This document shows positions 1 through 10,290 of a DNA stretch of 33,705 nucleotides, one piece after another. The number at the start of each line of letters is the position of its first letter. Position 1 is the stretch's first letter. The translations under genes and the position numbers were made by a program. The stretch is from an uncultured Prochlorococcus sp. (GTDB taxonomy: Bacteria > Cyanobacteriota > Cyanobacteriia > PCC-6307 > Cyanobiaceae), in contig CACEFS010000015.1 in assembly GCA_902558895.1 (NCBI GenBank), forward strand, positions 1 to 33,705, read 5' to 3'. Below the pieces are notes generated by a model. That model made no database searches. It was not told the DNA's origin and saw only the letters and a list, made by a program, of their open reading frames with translations.

Positions 1-1444
<1,444 letters not shown>

Positions 1445-1475
1445 CTACCACCTAATGGGTAGATTCGTTAAATGG

Positions 1476-1491
1476 GTTCGGCCACCCGCAC
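1476..1491 (+). promoter_or_regulatory. K-box element upstream of groESL
   Basis: GTTCGG-CCAC-CCGCAC matches the cyanobacterial K-box consensus GTTCGG-NNAN-CCGNAC at every fixed base. The K-box is known from light- and heat-responsive groE promoters of cyanobacteria. It lies 120 bases before the groES start, in the 220-base gap shared with the divergent atpD. I found no CIRCE element (TTAGCACTC inverted repeat) in this gap. Confidence 0.75.
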
Positions 1492-1610
1492 AGTTTTAGT
1501 ATGGTTTAATTGCCGCTTAGCAGATTATGTTTATTGATGATACGGATAGAGAATCTCTCTTTCCAATTTTTATGGCGCAAAGCGTCTCAATCATGATACT
1601 CCATTAATTT

Positions 1611-1922
1611 ATGGCAGCTGTTTCACTTACAGTCTCTACAGTAAAACCACTGGGAGATAGAATATTTATTAAAGTTTCCGCATCTGAGGAAAAAACTGCT
1701 GGGGGCATTCTTTTGCCTGATTCAGCAAAAGAAAAACCACAGGTTGGAGAAGTTGCTCAGGTTGGTCCTGGCAAACTTAATGAAGACGGTTCTCGACAAA
1801 CTCCAGAAGTGAGTATTGGCGATAAAGTTTTGTACAGCAAATATGCTGGGACAGACATTAAATTGGGAGGAGATGAATATGTCTTGCTCTCAGAAAAGGA
1901 TATTTTAGCTGTAGTAAGCTGA
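1611..1922 (+). CDS. groS: Co-chaperonin GroES (Cpn10)
   Basis: 103 residues, the normal GroES length. It forms the heptameric lid of the GroEL folding chamber. The N-terminal segment [12 protein letters not shown] and the mobile loop [19 protein letters not shown] are typical, as is the ending [13 protein letters not shown]. The ATG at 1611 is followed by a short N-terminal extension ([10 protein letters not shown]) that is common in marine cyanobacteria. It is followed after 51 bases by groEL, so both form one operon, expected to be driven from the promoter behind the K-box at 1476. Confidence 0.98.
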
Positions 1923-1946
1923 AATATTTGTTTCAAAAATTATTAA

Positions 1947-3611
<1,665 letters not shown>

Positions 3612-3640
3612 CTAAACAATACTTTTTAATAAATTTTTTA

Positions 3641-3671
3641 AAAGGGATCATTAAAAATGGTCCCTTTTTTT
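3641..3671. terminator. Rho-independent terminator between convergent groEL and secG
   Basis: AAAGGGATCAT and ATGGTCCCTTT pair over 11 positions (one T-G wobble) around a TAAAA loop, followed by a run of T on the plus strand. On the minus strand the preceding A-run also gives a U tract, so it may serve both groEL and secG. Confidence 0.85.
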
Positions 3672-3677
3672 CAACTT

Positions 3678-3905
3678 TTATGAAATCCAACCAGCACTAA
3701 GAATAATTGCGAGAGACAAAAATATCACTAAAAAAGTCCAAGTTATTTTGTTTAGAGAGGATTCTGCACTACTTGCACTGTTGAACATAGAGCTTCCACT
3801 TGCTGCTATTCCTCCCATTCCATCACCTTTGGGACTATGAAGTAAAACTAAAAGAATGAGAAGAACCCCAGAAAGTACCCAAATCCAACTAATAATTTGA
3901 ATCAT
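3678..3905 (-). CDS. secG: Preprotein translocase subunit SecG
   Basis: 75 residues. Small membrane subunit of the SecYEG channel. Two hydrophobic segments (about residues 5-22 and 54-72) flank the family signature around LLHSPKGDGMGG and a Ser/Ala-rich stretch SSMFNSASSAESSLNK, which matches the SecG pattern (LLQ.gKG.GlgGafGg). It lies 22 bases downstream of gpmI on the same strand, a neighbour pair conserved in marine picocyanobacteria, and is probably co-transcribed with it. Confidence 0.93.
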   Translation of the reverse strand: MIQIISWIWVLSGVLLILLVLLHSPKGDGMGGIAASGSSMFNSASSAESSLNKITWTFLVIFLSLAIILSAGWIS

Positions 3906-3927
3906 TGCTTAAAAATTTTTATTAACT

Positions 3928-5550
3928 TTAAACATGTTGAACGACTTTATTATAACCCTTTAATTCAATTTCTTGAATAAGCGATTTGCCTGTCATTTCT
4001 CTTGGTATTGGAAGATTTAATAATTGCAATAAAGTTGGAGCAATGTCTGCTAACCCAGCGTTTTCTCTTAAATTAATTTCATTTCCCATGTTTGGTATTT
4101 TTCTTTTTTCACCTTCAATCAAAATTAATGGAACTTTATTTATTGTGTGTGCTGTCCATGGTTCTCCTTCAGATCCTTTCATTAGCTCAGCGTTACCATG
4201 ATCAGCAGTGATAACAATGCTTCCGCCCATTTCTCCAGTAGCATTAACTATTTGACCTAAACATTTATCAACTTTTTCTATAGCTTTAATTGTTGCATCC
4301 ATGTTGCCTGTATGACCAACCATATCAGGATTTGCAAAATTGATGACAACAAAAGCATAATTCCCGCTTTTAATTGCTTTGGAGCAACTAGTAGTTAATT
4401 CCTCCGCAGACATTTCGGGTTCCATATCATAAGTTGCGACTCTTGGAGATGGAATCAAATGTCTCTCTTCTCCAGGTAAAGGAATTTCAACTCCTCCATT
4501 GAAAAAGTATGTTACGTGAGGATATTTTTCAGTTTCCGCTGTTCTGTATTGTTTCAGTCCGTTTTCAGAGACTATTTGGCCTATAAAATTATTGAGTGAT
4601 TCAGGAGGAAATGCAACTTTAACGGGAAAATTAGGATCATATTGAGTAAAAGTAACAAAATCTAGAATTGGATAATTTTTTCTCTCAAAGTCTGAGAATT
4701 CCTTGACAGAAAGTGATTTGACTATTTGTCTTGCTCTGTCTGGACGAAAATTAAAGCAAATCAAACTATCCCCATCTTTCAGATAGTTTTCAGACATTCG
4801 TATGGGCTCTATAAATTCATCGGTTATGTTCTTTGCATAACTTTTTTCTATGTAATCCTTGGGAGAAATATTTGTTATTTGAATATCTGGATCAGTCAAA
4901 TTAGAATATGCTTTTTCTGTTCTATCCCACAAATGATTTCTATCCATTATCCAGTATCTTCCACATATGGAAGCTATTTCGCCAAGGTTAAATTTTTTTA
5001 TACATGATTCTATTTGATTTAGATATTTCGTGGCACTTTTTGCAGGAGTGTCTCTTCCATCAGTAATAATATGGATTGCAACTTTTTTAAGTTTATTATC
5101 AGATGCCCATTTTATTAAACCTAATAAATGATCGATATGACTATGAACTCCTCCATCTGAACATAATCCCGTGATATGCAAAGTAGAATTATTTTTCTTT
5201 AATGAATCAGCCACCTCTTTTAACTCATTTACCAAGCTTAATTGATTGTTTTTTACGATATTTGAAATCCTTACAAGTTCTTGTTGTATTATTCTTCCCG
5301 AACCAATGGTAAGGTGGCCTACCTCTGAATTGCCCATTTGACCATCTGGGAGGCCTACATCAGATCCACTAGCACTTATTAGGGTATGTGGGTAAGCATC
5401 CCACAATGAGTCCATGATTGGTGTACTGGCACTTTTTATAGCATTACCTGATTTTTCTTTTCGATATCCCCAACCATCTAGTATTGCAAGCACTACAGGA
5501 CTCTGAGGAACACTTAACCTTTTTATATTTTTGCTGCTAATGTTTGACAT
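3928..5550 (-). CDS. gpmI: 2,3-bisphosphoglycerate-independent phosphoglycerate mutase
   Basis: 540 residues, the usual length. Interconverts 3- and 2-phosphoglycerate in glycolysis and carbon-fixation metabolism, with two Mn ions and a phosphoserine intermediate. Seen in order: [10 protein letters not shown] (residues 20-29), [10 protein letters not shown] with the catalytic Ser near 75, [12 protein letters not shown], the phosphatase-fold segment [16 protein letters not shown], and the metal-binding TADHGNAE. Upstream it is divergent from pyrR over a 137-base gap; downstream it runs into secG. Confidence 0.97.
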   Translation of the reverse strand: MSNISSKNIKRLSVPQSPVVLAILDGWGYRKEKSGNAIKSASTPIMDSLWDAYPHTLISASGSDVGLPDGQMGNSEVGHLTIGSGRIIQQELVRISNIVKNNQLSLVNELKEVADSLKKNNSTLHITGLCSDGGVHSHIDHLLGLIKWASDNKLKKVAIHIITDGRDTPAKSATKYLNQIESCIKKFNLGEIASICGRYWIMDRNHLWDRTEKAYSNLTDPDIQITNISPKDYIEKSYAKNITDEFIEPIRMSENYLKDGDSLICFNFRPDRARQIVKSLSVKEFSDFERKNYPILDFVTFTQYDPNFPVKVAFPPESLNNFIGQIVSENGLKQYRTAETEKYPHVTYFFNGGVEIPLPGEERHLIPSPRVATYDMEPEMSAEELTTSCSKAIKSGNYAFVVINFANPDMVGHTGNMDATIKAIEKVDKCLGQIVNATGEMGGSIVITADHGNAELMKGSEGEPWTAHTINKVPLILIEGEKRKIPNMGNEINLRENAGLADIAPTLLQLLNLPIPREMTGKSLIQEIELKGYNKVVQHV

Positions 5551-5687
5551 TTTTAGATCAAATTCATTTTTAACTGATCCAATCTTAAATCTAGCTTCAA
5601 ACGTTACTCTTTAACAATTTATATTTAATATAGTTAGCTTTTGCTAATTTATGAAAAAATTAGATTAATTTTATTTCTTGATAAATC

Positions 5688-6224
5688 ATGTCCAAGAAGA
5701 CAAAAAAGATCGTAATACTTACTGAAGTTGAGCTTAGAAAAACTATTTCTCGTTTAACTTGCGAAATTATTGAAAAAGTAAAAAAACTGGATAACCTTCT
5801 ATTGGTTGGTGTCCCGACTAGAGGAATTGAGCTGACCGAAGTGCTAGAAAAGGAATTATTCTCTAGAACAGGTGAAAGAGTTAGAAAAGGAACAATTGAT
5901 CCAACTTTTTATAGAGATGACCAAAATAGAGTTGGAACTCGCCTAATGCAAGCTGCAGATATTCCAACTCCTATTGAGAAACAAGAAATTCTTCTAATAG
6001 ATGATGTAATTTACACAGGTAGAACAATCAGAGCTGCAATGGATGCTTTGTATTCATGGGGCAGACCTCAAAGAGTGATGTTGTTAGTAATGGTAGATAG
6101 AGGTCATAGAGAATTACCAATTCAACCAGATTTTTGTGGTAAAAAAGTGCCAACTAGTAAAATTGAAAGTATTAGTTTACGTTTAAATAATATTGATAAT
6201 GAAGAGGGAGTTTTTCTTGAATAG
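5688..6224 (+). CDS. pyrR: Bifunctional pyrimidine regulator / uracil phosphoribosyltransferase PyrR
   Basis: 178 residues, normal for PyrR. Type I phosphoribosyltransferase fold: the PRPP loop LLIDDVIYTGRTIRAAMDAL (about residues 103-122), PTRGIELTEVL near residue 43, and VDRGHRELPIQPDFCGKKV near 145, all typical of PyrR. In Bacillus PyrR binds pyr mRNA; in cyanobacteria the regulatory role is unproven and no pyr genes are next to it, so the uracil phosphoribosyltransferase (salvage) activity is the safer expectation. It is convergent with the following Hsp70-like gene, 7 bases between stops. Confidence 0.93.
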   Translation: MSKKTKKIVILTEVELRKTISRLTCEIIEKVKKLDNLLLVGVPTRGIELTEVLEKELFSRTGERVRKGTIDPTFYRDDQNRVGTRLMQAADIPTPIEKQEILLIDDVIYTGRTIRAAMDALYSWGRPQRVMLLVMVDRGHRELPIQPDFCGKKVPTSKIESISLRLNNIDNEEGVFLE

Positions 6225-6231
6225 CTATCTT

Positions 6232-7800
6232 TCAGAAGATGTTTCCTAAATTATATTCTCCAAAAAATTCATCCTTAATATCAAAACACCTAACTAATAA
6301 ATCAGCATTTTTCGTAATTTTAAAAAAAAGTTTTAAGGTGTCTTCTCCAATATTAGATTTATTTTTTAATACTATTTTAAGTGGTTTTTTGTCCCATTTT
6401 ATAATTTCTTCTTCACTTTGAATCTCTGCTAACTTTGGTAATCCATTTTCGAAAATAACATCATATGATCTTTCTTTTTGTGTATCTCCAATTATTATTT
6501 CGAATATTTTCTGATTCTTTTGACTGGCTTGAAGGATTAGTTTAAAGGGGGTTTCTGTTGGCCATGTTTGACCTTTGCAAAAAATAGGATGCCAAAAGTG
6601 TTTTTGTTCTCTTTTATTGAATAATCTTATAGATAATCCTTTGTTTAATATATCTTTAATTTTTACCCCTGGGGTCATTGCTAAAGCTCCCAAAGCTATT
6701 GATTTAATAGGAGGTGGAGACTTTATTTGAATTTTTGAAATCTTTTTTGTTATCCATTCTTTAATCAAGGGTATTTGAGTTCCTCCACCTACCAAAACAA
6801 TTGCATTTAGGTCGTCAACTGTACAAAATTTACCTCTTGCTTGATTTAATAAATCTTTGAGTAAAGAGTTAAGGTGATTAAGAAGATTATTTTCAATGAG
6901 TATTTTCTCAAATATTTCTTTACTTAGATAAAATTCACTTTCTTTATTTTGTTCAGTAAATAATTTTATTGGATATTTAATATCATGTTCTATTACGGAT
7001 GAGCTTAGTTTGCATTTTATTTCTTCTGCCCTTAAAAGATTATTAAGATAATTGTTACCTGGAATGAAATAATCAACTATCCATTGATCAATATCTTTCC
7101 CACCAATTTTTGAGCCTGTTTTTCCAATTATTTCAGCACACCTTATTTTTTGTTTTGAAATTGAGCTTACATCATTACCTTTAAATTTTAATAGTTCGGC
7201 TATTGGACTAGATTTTCCTTCTCCTCCTTCTATTTTGACTATATTCATATCGACTGTACTTCCTCCAATGTCCAATGTCATAATTTTTGAGCCAAATGGT
7301 ACATTTATTCCTAAACTTGCCGCAGTAGGTTCATCAACAAGGGCTATTTCATCTACAGATATTTCCTCGCAAAGGTTAACTAACCATTCTCTGTAACCCT
7401 TATATGTATCAATTGGAGCAGTTAGAACAAGTCTTTTGATCACATACTTTTGCGGAATATTTTCCCACAAAATTTGAAAAAATTTTTCGCCACATTCATT
7501 AGGGTTTAAAATATGTTTTTGGTTAATTTTTTCAAATGAATTTCCAATTAATCTTTTAAAGTTCGAATGAAAAAATAAATCAGAATTTGAGATATCCCTC
7601 ATCTTTAGAGCGCTAATGCCAATTTTAGCAATCTTTGAAGGATCTTCGAACCAAACTGCTGTAGGAATAACTCCTGGAGATGATGTAATATTTGGTATTT
7701 CAACTAAAACAGAATTTATATCTTTTTGATCTTGAAAAGCTACAACAGTATTAGTGTTCCCTAGATCAATAGCAAGTGTTCCAGATAAACTTTCTTCCAT
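6232..7800 (-). CDS. Hsp70/DnaK-like actin-fold ATPase, short form
   Basis: 522 residues against about 630 for DnaK. The N-terminal nucleotide-binding domain is clear: LAIDLGNTNTVVAFQD (about residues 9-24), the DEPTAASLGI segment near residue 157, MTLDIGGSTVDMNIV and the adenosine-motif VLVGGGTQIPLIKEW near 337. After residue about 390 only some 130 residues remain, with little similarity that I recognise to the DnaK substrate domain and no helical lid of normal size. It is therefore a divergent chaperone-like protein, of a class that often sits as a second Hsp70 in picocyanobacteria. Client and partner are unknown. It is divergent from rpoZ. Confidence 0.85.
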   Translation of the reverse strand: MEESLSGTLAIDLGNTNTVVAFQDQKDINSVLVEIPNITSSPGVIPTAVWFEDPSKIAKIGISALKMRDISNSDLFFHSNFKRLIGNSFEKINQKHILNPNECGEKFFQILWENIPQKYVIKRLVLTAPIDTYKGYREWLVNLCEEISVDEIALVDEPTAASLGINVPFGSKIMTLDIGGSTVDMNIVKIEGGEGKSSPIAELLKFKGNDVSSISKQKIRCAEIIGKTGSKIGGKDIDQWIVDYFIPGNNYLNNLLRAEEIKCKLSSSVIEHDIKYPIKLFTEQNKESEFYLSKEIFEKILIENNLLNHLNSLLKDLLNQARGKFCTVDDLNAIVLVGGGTQIPLIKEWITKKISKIQIKSPPPIKSIALGALAMTPGVKIKDILNKGLSIRLFNKREQKHFWHPIFCKGQTWPTETPFKLILQASQKNQKIFEIIIGDTQKERSYDVIFENGLPKLAEIQSEEEIIKWDKKPLKIVLKNKSNIGEDTLKLFFKITKNADLLVRCFDIKDEFFGEYNLGNIF

Positions 7801-7898
7801 ATGAAATTATTTGAATCAATTAAGTTCTTTTTGTAATTTTTGTTTTGAAACGGTCGAATAAACTGTAGAGTATATTTTATAGTAAATATTTTTTTTTA

Positions 7899-8135
7899 AT
7901 GAACATATCTAATAATTCAGGAATTGATTCTAATGATCTTGCAAAGAGAGGTGAAAGCTTAATAAGAAAATCAACCAATAGATATTTAACTACAGTGAAA
8001 ATTGCTTTCAGAGCTAAACAAAGACGTTTTGATGATTTTGATGGCTTATTGGAGGAGTCAACTATTAAACCCGTTCAAAGGTCAATTATTGAACTAAGTG
8101 ATGAACAAGATCAACCAGATTTACTTCCAGGCTAA
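7899..8135 (+). CDS. rpoZ: DNA-directed RNA polymerase omega subunit
   Basis: 78 residues. Small assembly factor of RNA polymerase. The sequence fits the short cyanobacterial omega: [20 protein letters not shown], then [15 protein letters not shown], an acidic C-terminus ending DQPDLLPG. The canonical omega motif for binding beta-prime (R-Y-x-x-V near the N-terminal helix) is present as [15 protein letters not shown]. It is followed after 2 bases by a DUF1818 gene, so the two are translationally linked. Confidence 0.9.
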   Translation: MNISNNSGIDSNDLAKRGESLIRKSTNRYLTTVKIAFRAKQRRFDDFDGLLEESTIKPVQRSIIELSDEQDQPDLLPG

Positions 8136-8137
8136 TT

Positions 8138-8509
8138 TTGGTAAAAGACCAAAAAAGATGGAGACTACTTAGAGATTTTAAAAAAGGCAAATTTTGCTTT
8201 TTGATTGGGGTTGACAATTGGTCAATCGAGTTACAAAAAAATGAATTCTATTCACTTTACCTTCTACTCTTAAGAATTAATGAACAATTATTAGTTATAA
8301 AAGATCAACTAATGGATGAAGAATCTATTACTTTAGAATTAGAAAAACTTCCTTGGTATATAGAGTTAGAGGGGAAAAAGAATGAATGGAGTTTAAGGAT
8401 TGTTTTTGAAAGTCAAGACCAAACCAGATCGTTTGAAATGTATTGGCCGATACCAATAGCACAAAATTTATTTTATGAAATAAAAAACATGTGGGAATCA
8501 ATGGATTAA
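8138..8509 (+). CDS. DUF1818 family protein
   Basis: 123 residues, small and soluble, matching in length and layout the cyanobacterial DUF1818 family (hydrophobic-aromatic beta-rich protein: KRWRLLRDFKKGKFCFLIG, NWSIELQKNEFYSLYLLLLRI, LEKLPWYIELEGKKNEW, SFEMYWPIPIAQNLF). Function unknown. The only reasonable start is the TTG at 8138, two bases after the rpoZ stop; there is no ATG before residue 61, so re-initiation after rpoZ is the likely mode of expression. The pairing with rpoZ is common in this group. Confidence 0.8.
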   Translation: MVKDQKRWRLLRDFKKGKFCFLIGVDNWSIELQKNEFYSLYLLLLRINEQLLVIKDQLMDEESITLELEKLPWYIELEGKKNEWSLRIVFESQDQTRSFEMYWPIPIAQNLFYEIKNMWESMD

Positions 8510-8821
8510 AAGATAAATAAAATTGGAAATTTTAGAAAATATTTCCCCCTCCAAAAAAAAATTTTTCACAACTTTTCCACAGTATTTTTTTAAAAAATAT
8601 CTGATGATCTAAAGCATGTGGAAAACTTCTGATTTTATATAAATCTTTATATTTAAGAAGGATTTAATTTTACAAAATTACTTTCCATGACTACCCTATT
8701 TATGACTGAATTCTCATTATTCTAGAACCTGAGACTATCTATTGATGATGCTTGTTGACGATTTAGTTATTTTGTAGAAAACTACATCTTGTAAATTTAA
8801 ATTCCAAAAAGTTTTTTCAAT
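8510..8821. other. 312-base gap with three DnaA-box-like nonamers
   Basis: No ORF that I can support. Between 8562 and 8625 it contains TTTTTCACA (8562-8570), a perfect cyanobacterial-type DnaA box TTTTCCACA (8573-8581) and the same nonamer inverted, TGTGGAAAA (8617-8625), set in an A/T-run-rich stretch. The rest (8640-8820) shows no convincing hairpin and holds the promoter region of the DUF2811 gene. Confidence 0.5.
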
Positions 8822-9073
8822 ATGCAAGAGTTAAATTACGACAAAAATTCAAAAGTATTAAATCATAAAGATGAAGTTATAAGTTTCAAATGTGAACTTC
8901 AAGAAAATCTTCAAAAAGCTATGAAAGAATTTGTTGAAGAGCATCCTAACTGGGATCAATACAGGATACTACAAGCTGCTATTGCAGGATTTTTGATGCA
9001 AAAAGGATTTCAAAATAGGGATTTAACGAGACTATATATTGGCAATATGTTTTCAATGAATTTTAAGGATTAA
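8822..9073 (+). CDS. DUF2811 family small protein
   Basis: 83 residues. The central signature, an Asp/Glu-rich helix followed by EEHPNWDQYRILQAAIAGF and LMQKGFQNRDLTRLYIGNMF, fits the cyanobacterial DUF2811 family (pattern HPxWDQxRxxQAAxxxFLMQxG). Family members are small soluble helical proteins of unknown function. The ATG at 8822 is the first in frame. It is convergent with the EVE gene, 7 bases between stops. Confidence 0.85.
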   Translation: MQELNYDKNSKVLNHKDEVISFKCELQENLQKAMKEFVEEHPNWDQYRILQAAIAGFLMQKGFQNRDLTRLYIGNMFSMNFKD

Positions 9074-9080
9074 AAATTTT

Positions 9081-9539
9081 TTATATTTTTTCTAGTAGTA
9101 TTTTTGCAACGTCATTTCTGACAGGTAATATAGACAACCTGTTTCCTTTCTTTACTACTAATAACTCATCCTCATTAAATAAAATCTTTAATTCAGGCAA
9201 ACTTAAAATCTTATCTGACTTAGATTTATATTCTACTTTTACACAATCCCATTTCGGATTATCAGGTTTCGATTTTGGATCAAAATATTTTGAATCTTTA
9301 TCAAATTGAGTAGGATCAACAATATTTAGATCTATAACCTCCATAAGTCCCACAATACCTGGGGGTTTACAATTCGAATGATAAAAAAAAACCATATCTC
9401 CTTTATTCATTCTTCTCATAAAATTTCGAGCCTGATAATTTCTTATTCCGTCCCATAAAGTTACACCGTCATTTTTTAAAGTATCTATGCTGTAGGCATC
9501 TGGTTCACTTTTCATTAGCCAGTAGTTAATTTCAGTCAT
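9081..9539 (-). CDS. EVE (PUA-like) domain protein
   Basis: 152 residues. N-terminus YWLMKSEPDAYSIDTL, then LWDGIRNYQARNFMRRMNKGDMVFFYHS and GIVGLMEVIDL are diagnostic for the EVE domain of the PUA superfamily (thymocyte nuclear protein 1 type), which binds modified bases (5-methyl- or 5-hydroxymethylcytosine, or modified RNA) in other organisms. In cyanobacteria it is a core gene of unknown target. The length is that of a stand-alone EVE domain. No restriction gene is nearby, so a role in restriction is not supported by context here. Confidence 0.93.
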   Translation of the reverse strand: MTEINYWLMKSEPDAYSIDTLKNDGVTLWDGIRNYQARNFMRRMNKGDMVFFYHSNCKPPGIVGLMEVIDLNIVDPTQFDKDSKYFDPKSKPDNPKWDCVKVEYKSKSDKILSLPELKILFNEDELLVVKKGNRLSILPVRNDVAKILLEKI

Positions 9540-9563
9540 ATCAATCAGTTTAAGGAAATTGGG

Positions 9564-9585
9564 TTTGCTAGAATTTTGCTAGAAT
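9564..9585 (+). repeat. Tandem 11-base repeat TTTGCTAGAAT x2
   Basis: TTTGCTAGAAT occurs twice with no spacer. It lies 25 bases upstream of the EVE gene start, in its promoter zone, so it may be an operator; the spacing of one helical turn puts both copies on the same DNA face. Confidence 0.6.
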
Positions 9586-9776
9586 AAGTTTTGTTACTTT
9601 CGCCTAATTTCTCAGCAAAAATAAAGCTCTTTTAATTTTATCTAAAATAATTAATCGAAGAAAGTTTAGGAAATATATATAGTTACAGATCGCTTGAGAC
9701 AGACTTTTTTATTTATTTGATGCCAAATTAAGAAATCTAGTTATTGCAATGCTTTTTAAGGAATAGGGTAGTTGTT

Positions 9777-9809
9777 TATTCTAGCAGTATTGATTAAATA
9801 TTCTAGCAG
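9777..9809 (-). repeat. Two copies of TATTCTAGCAG, 22 bases apart
   Basis: TATTCTAGCAG at 9777-9787 and 9799-9809. This is the reverse complement of the core in the 9564 pair (GCTAGAAT). The period is 22 bases, two helical turns. It lies downstream of the Cys-rich gene (9872-10099, minus strand). Confidence 0.6.
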
Positions 9810-9871
9810 GCATAATAAAACCTAGTCATAGAGTAAGTTTAATGCTCTCTAAACAACCACGCACCCAAAGC

Positions 9872-10099
9872 TTAAGCTGCTTCTGGAGCGAATATTCTGC
9901 TGTTCTCTCTCCAGTATCTACACCCCTTAATTAGATGGTCTCCTTGTGGAATAAGCTTTTGATGAAAGGGACAAGTAAGGATGGTGACACAAGAACTTGT
10001 CGTGCTGTACCTGAAGTGATTGCAAGTAATACATATCTTCCGTCGTTTTCTTGCTAATATTTCGTCCTCTAGATAATCCCATTCCTGCCAATCCTCCAT
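9872..10099 (-). CDS. Cys/His-rich small protein, probably SOS-controlled
   Basis: 75 residues from the ATG at 10097-10099. A TTG five codons further upstream would also be open, but it lies inside the LexA-like box, so ATG is preferred. Seen: C23-x2-C26-x-H28 (ICITCNHF), C37, C43-P-F-H46 and C60, a pattern fit for a zinc or iron-sulfur site; an acidic N-terminus (WQEWDYLEDEIL) precedes a basic ARKRRK stretch. I recognise the type as a conserved cyanobacterial protein of unknown function but cannot name it. A DNA-repair or damage-response role is inferred only from the LexA-like site 9 bases upstream of the ATG. Confidence 0.75.
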   Translation of the reverse strand: MEDWQEWDYLEDEILARKRRKICITCNHFRYSTTSSCVTILTCPFHQKLIPQGDHLIKGCRYWRENSRIFAPEAA

Positions 10100-10107
10100 A
10101 GTAATAT

Positions 10108-10121
10108 AGTACAAGTGTACT
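10108..10121 (-). promoter_or_regulatory. LexA (SOS) box candidate
   Basis: AGTACAAGTGTACT is an inverted repeat (AGTACA/TGTACT with AG between) and fits every position of the cyanobacterial LexA consensus RGTAC-N3-D-GTWC-B. It lies 9 bases before the ATG of the Cys-rich gene, where bound repressor would block transcription. Confidence 0.65.
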
Positions 10122-10290
10122 AATATTTATAGCAATTAAATTAGCTATTGGTCAACAATCAGTTTTTGATGGGGCTATGGGGGTAAGTCCTTATTGAGAG
10201 GTATATATTGTTCCCTCAGACATTTTTGTCATTTTTTATAAACCGACTAATTTATTTAATAGGGTTTGGATGCGGGCTTTGAATATTGGT

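Larger units (their letters stand above)
9540..9871. other. 332-base gap bounded by two tandem octamer pairs
   Basis: No gene recognised. Its main content is four copies of the octamer GCTAGAAT: a perfect 11-base tandem pair at 9564-9585 close to the EVE start and a reverse-oriented pair at 9777-9809, listed separately. The interior (9600-9770) has no open frame of note and no strong hairpin. Confidence 0.5.
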
